In this document: positions 61,248-64,000 of the stretch, in pieces
Numbering within the stretch: the stretch's first letter is position 1
Layout of the letters: each line of letters opens with the position of its first letter
Source of the DNA: Promineifilum sp.
Lineage (GTDB): Bacteria; Chloroflexota; Anaerolineae; Promineifilales; Promineifilaceae
Length of the DNA: 64,000 nucleotides
Reading direction: 5' to 3'
Assembly (NCBI GenBank): GCA_017983515.1
Contig: JAGOBF010000001.1
Location: forward strand, 57,092-121,091
Position numbers and translations under genes: made by a program
The notes under the pieces: model-generated
Told to the model about the DNA's origin: nothing
What the model saw: only the letters and a program-made list of their open reading frames with translations
Databases searched by the model: none

Positions 61248-62486
61248 TCAGCGGGGGGTTGTGTCCCGCCCCGAATATGATTGCATATAGGGGACTTTCT
61301 CATCCGGCGACTGACGACGAGCGTCCGCCAGCAGGTTGTTCAGCCGGCCGTACAGGCTGGCGATCTCGCGCGGCATTGCCTCGTCCTCGGTTCCGTCTCC
61401 TTCGTCATAATGGGCCTGGACGGATTGCAGTCGCTCTTCGAGGGCATCGATCTCCACCGTCGTCGTCGTCGTTTGCCGCATGGCGTAGACGATGTGGCTG
61501 ACGAGGACTTGGGTGGCAACCGCCAACGGCGGGGCGATCAGGAAGCCGGTCAGGCCATAGGCGTCTACCAGCATCACCATGAGGACAATGATGAGCACGC
61601 CGCTAAACTGGTTGCGGCGGAACAGACGCGGCTCCACGACGAATTCCAGAAACGCCAGCACGGCCGTGGTCAGTACCAGCGCCTCGATGGCCGTCGTTAG
61701 TCCGCCGGATGAGGCCAGCCCAATCAGAAAGGACAGCAGCGCCGCGAACACAAACCCCACCAGTGGCACGAGCCAGGCGATCCCCGCCAACAATCCCGTC
61801 AACAGGGCATAATCATTGCCAATGATCACATAGCCGATCACCAGCAAGATAATCGCCAGAAACGCCTGGATCACCTCGCTGCGCAGATACGCGCCCATTG
61901 TGCCCTCGGTCTTTTGCCAGATGCGGCGCGCCTGGATGCGGCGGCCGGCGGGCAAGAGCGACAGCCATAGACGCTCGAAGTGGCTGCGGTCGGCGCTCCA
62001 ATAGAGGCTGAGGACGATGACGATAACCAGACCGGCGACGATTGTCGCCGCGTTTTGGGTGACGCCAAATAGCAGTTGCGCGATGGCCACCCCGGCCGGC
62101 CCGACCGTCGACTCTGTCAGCTGATCCGGGGCCAACAACCGGTCGACCACGGCTTGTTGCAGACTATTACCGGCCGCCCAGGCCCGGTAGGTGGAATCGT
62201 AGAGGACGACCAGATAATTGCTCAGTATTTCCAACTCTCTGACGAGCTGTCCACTGATCAGATATAGGCCCACGCCCAATACACCGAAGACGAGCAGGTA
62301 GACCAGCGCCCGGGCCAAGCCCGCCCGCAGCCCCCGCGCGGTCAGGAAATCGACGCTCGACCGCAGGGCAGCGGTCAGCACCAGCGAAATAATCAGTAGG
62401 ATAGCGACGCTGCGAAACTGCCATAGGATGATGAGCAACGCCAACGTCGCGGCGATAATCATCGTGTAAACGGCCAGCCGCTTCAA
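61248..62486 (-). CDS. AI-2E family transporter (PerM-like)
   Basis: 412 residues with about seven to eight spans. Family features are WYLxx-like SLYWSADRSHFERLWLSLLP, then GYVIIGNDYALLTGLLAGIAWLVPLVGFVFAALLSFLIG and the FVVEPRLFRRNQFSG-VLIIVLMVML block. The C-terminal 60 residues are charged and cytoplasmic. The TTG at 62486 overlaps the upstream stop (TTGA), and GGAGGTG lies six bases before it, so TTG is well supported. Substrates of this family vary (AI-2, small ions or none known). Confidence 0.88.
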   Translation of the reverse strand: MKRLAVYTMIIAATLALLIILWQFRSVAILLIISLVLTAALRSSVDFLTARGLRAGLARALVYLLVFGVLGVGLYLISGQLVRELEILSNYLVVLYDSTYRAWAAGNSLQQAVVDRLLAPDQLTESTVGPAGVAIAQLLFGVTQNAATIVAGLVIVIVLSLYWSADRSHFERLWLSLLPAGRRIQARRIWQKTEGTMGAYLRSEVIQAFLAIILLVIGYVIIGNDYALLTGLLAGIAWLVPLVGFVFAALLSFLIGLASSGGLTTAIEALVLTTAVLAFLEFVVEPRLFRRNQFSGVLIIVLMVMLVDAYGLTGFLIAPPLAVATQVLVSHIVYAMRQTTTTTVEIDALEERLQSVQAHYDEGDGTEDEAMPREIASLYGRLNNLLADARRQSPDEKVPYMQSYSGRDTTPR

Positions 62487-63772
62487 GACGCCACCTCCGG
62501 CCGGCGCAACTGAGAGAGCAGGCTGTCCAGATCGAGGGCAATGGATTCCAGCTCGTCCTCTATCGTTTCGGATTTTTCTTCGCGCCCGCTATCCTTGTCT
62601 TCACGTTGCCGGATCACTTTGCGCACGTCTTCGATAAACTCTTGCGTCTCGTAGCGCAACAGGCCGAGGCTGTCCCGTTGATCGGACTGATTGACTTGAG
62701 AGGGAGCATCGACCAGAAATCGGTCGAAGAGCAGTTGCAGCACCGCCGCCAACGGCAGAGCGATGAGCGCGCCCAGCACGCCAAACAACGTGCCGAAAGC
62801 GGTCAGGGCCAGCAGCGTCACCAGCGGCCGCATGTTCAAGGTGCGCCTCATGACGCGTGGACTGAGCACATTGGCTTCCAACTGGTGGATGATGAGCGCC
62901 GCCACGACCGTCCACAGCGCCGTCAGGGGTGAAATGGAAAACCCGAGGACCAGGGCCGGCACAGCCCCGATGAGTGGGCCCACCACGGGAATAATCTCCA
63001 TGATGCCCACGAACAGGCCCAGTACGATGGCGTAGGGCAGGCCGATGATGAAGTAGGCCACCATCGATAGCACACCCAGGATGACCGATAAAGTCAACTG
63101 GCCGGCCACGTAGCCGCCCACGCGCTGCTCAATTTGCGTAACCAGGTCTCGCGCCGCTTCGCGCCGGCCGAGCGGCAACAGGCCGATGCCCGATCGAATA
63201 ATCCGTTCGGATTCAATCGTCCAGAAAAAGCCGATCAGGAATATGGCCCCGATCTGGAAGATCGTCATGGCCCCCAGCCCGACGTAATGCATGGCCTGGC
63301 TCAGGGACGAGGCCGCATCCGGCTGGACGGCCGCGTCTTCGGGCAGCGCCTGAGATAGCGTTGGTGTGGCCGGTAACAATTCTGCCAGCCGCCGCACCAG
63401 TAAGTTCGGCACGTCTTGTAACGTTTGCCGGATGCCGCTATAGATTTCGCCCAGTTGCGAGCCGATGGTCGTGGCCTGATCGGCAAGCAACGGCGCGCCA
63501 AAGCGTAGGAACAGGATAAACACGAGGAGTATGAGCCCATAGAGCAGGCCGACCGCCACCGCCGGCGGCACGCCCCGCGCCTTCAGGCGTTCGACGACCG
63601 GCTTCAGCGCCAGACTGACGACGATACCCGCCATCAGGAGCAAGACCACCTGATAGAACCGGAACAGGATCCAGAACCCCAGGATCACCAGCCCCACCAC
63701 CACCGTGCCCACGATCAATTGTCGCGCTGACAAATCGGGTAAGTGAAGTTCCGCCTTGCCGTTCGACGTCAT
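62483..63772 (-). CDS. AI-2E family transporter (PerM-like)
   Basis: 429 residues and about seven to eight spans, with FIIGLPYAIVLGLFVGIMEIIPVVGPLIGAVPALVLGF-type conserved core and NVLSPRVMRRTLNMRPLVTLLAL. A charged tail is rich in Glu/Arg. ATG 63772 has AGGGG seven bases upstream. A paralogue overlaps its 3' end by four bases, so the two are probably coupled and may form a hetero-oligomer (inference). Confidence 0.88.
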   Translation of the reverse strand: MTSNGKAELHLPDLSARQLIVGTVVVGLVILGFWILFRFYQVVLLLMAGIVVSLALKPVVERLKARGVPPAVAVGLLYGLILLVFILFLRFGAPLLADQATTIGSQLGEIYSGIRQTLQDVPNLLVRRLAELLPATPTLSQALPEDAAVQPDAASSLSQAMHYVGLGAMTIFQIGAIFLIGFFWTIESERIIRSGIGLLPLGRREAARDLVTQIEQRVGGYVAGQLTLSVILGVLSMVAYFIIGLPYAIVLGLFVGIMEIIPVVGPLIGAVPALVLGFSISPLTALWTVVAALIIHQLEANVLSPRVMRRTLNMRPLVTLLALTAFGTLFGVLGALIALPLAAVLQLLFDRFLVDAPSQVNQSDQRDSLGLLRYETQEFIEDVRKVIRQREDKDSGREEKSETIEDELESIALDLDSLLSQLRRPEVAS

Positions 63773-63874
63773 AGACGACCCCTGTACCGACAATTATTTC
63801 TCAACAATCTCCCTTCGTTCCCGGCCCGGTCAAAGGGTCGAGAATTTACGGAACGTTATACGACTGCCGCGCCG

Positions 63875-64000
63875 CGACTACTGTCGTGCCACGCCGCGAC
63901 TACTGTCGTGCCACGACTACTGTCGTGCCACGACTACTGTCGTGCCACGACTACTGTCGTGCCACGACTACTGTCGTGCCACGACTACTGTCGTGCCACG
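63875..64000. repeat. 17-bp tandem repeat with an internal hairpin, running off the window
   Basis: Seven copies of CGACTACTGTCGTGCCA (63875-63891, 63897-63913, then every 17 bases to 63998), the first separated from the second by five extra bases. Each unit contains the dyad CGAC-TACT-GTCG. No spacers occur between units 2 and 7, so it is not a CRISPR array. The array continues past the end. Confidence 0.9.

Noticed and set aside
63875..64000. CRISPR array
   Set aside because: Units are only 17 bases and directly abutting with no unique spacers, and no cas genes are present.

Overview
The window is a 64 kb GC-rich bacterial chromosome segment, most likely from a Chloroflexota bacterium (Anaerolineae/Caldilineae-like, resembling Candidatus Promineifilum). 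This is an inference from several things together: the strong GGCCG-type codon preference, lipobox-type ABC binding proteins, an F420-type LLM oxidoreductase, a polyphosphate glucokinase, and an archaeal-style mevalonate block. No rRNA, tRNA, CRISPR array, integrase or insertion sequence was seen.

Layout. 0-3.2 kb (minus strand): an NAD-dependent formate dehydrogenase operon, made of a NuoE-NuoF fusion, FdhD and the N-terminus of the catalytic subunit, which is cut by the window edge. 3.4-6.5 kb: a TPR protein, an HD hydrolase and an ATP-grasp enzyme. 6.6-9.1 kb: a TetR regulator with a consensus promoter and two palindromes, followed by an ABC-2 exporter. 9.1-18.8 kb: small stress and redox genes, including a DHFR-like reductase, DUF4287, ChaB, a MerR-controlled aldo-keto reductase / broken cupin / LLM oxidoreductase operon, DUF2200, two SDRs, two DinB-like proteins and a leaderless PadR with a membrane protein. 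18.9-29 kb: a FAD oxidoreductase, an amidase, a pseudokinase-FGE fusion, a Nudix hydrolase, an amidohydrolase-CYTH fusion, pyrimidine-nucleoside phosphorylase and polyphosphate glucokinase.

29-41 kb: an AlbA/Schlafen-type regulator, a double-VWA membrane protein and, convergent to it, a 1210-residue EAD-nSTAND1 NTPase. The usual propeller of that NTPase is replaced by about ten 38-residue repeats that have recently been amplified. Then come a tungstate-type ABC permease and ATPase without a binding protein, and a membrane-anchored HEXXH protein. 41-46.7 kb: a mevalonate-entry block (class II HMG-CoA reductase, HMG-CoA synthase, a thiolase-like protein lacking its catalytic Cys and His, a signal-less periplasmic-binding-fold protein and a DUF35 Zn-ribbon protein). 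47-56 kb: an ArsR-type regulator divergent from a hemicellulose oligosaccharide locus (lipoprotein SBP, two permeases, lipoprotein GH43, cytoplasmic GH43, GH1). 56-64 kb: a lipoprotein, a nucleotidyltransferase, an alpha/beta hydrolase, a SulP-STAS-cNMP transporter, two AI-2E-family proteins and a 17-bp tandem repeat running off the end.

How the parts relate. The formate dehydrogenase and the tungstate-type transporter may share a Mo/W cofactor need. The deaminase and the nucleoside phosphorylase suggest nucleoside salvage. In the glycan locus, a lipoprotein GH43 would trim polymers outside, the ABC system would import oligosaccharides, and cytoplasmic GH43 and GH1 would finish them. The strongest candidate for something undescribed is the EAD-nSTAND1 protein with its amplified repeat sensor. 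Next are the catalytically substituted thiolase in the mevalonate block, the amidohydrolase-CYTH fusion and the pseudokinase-FGE fusion.
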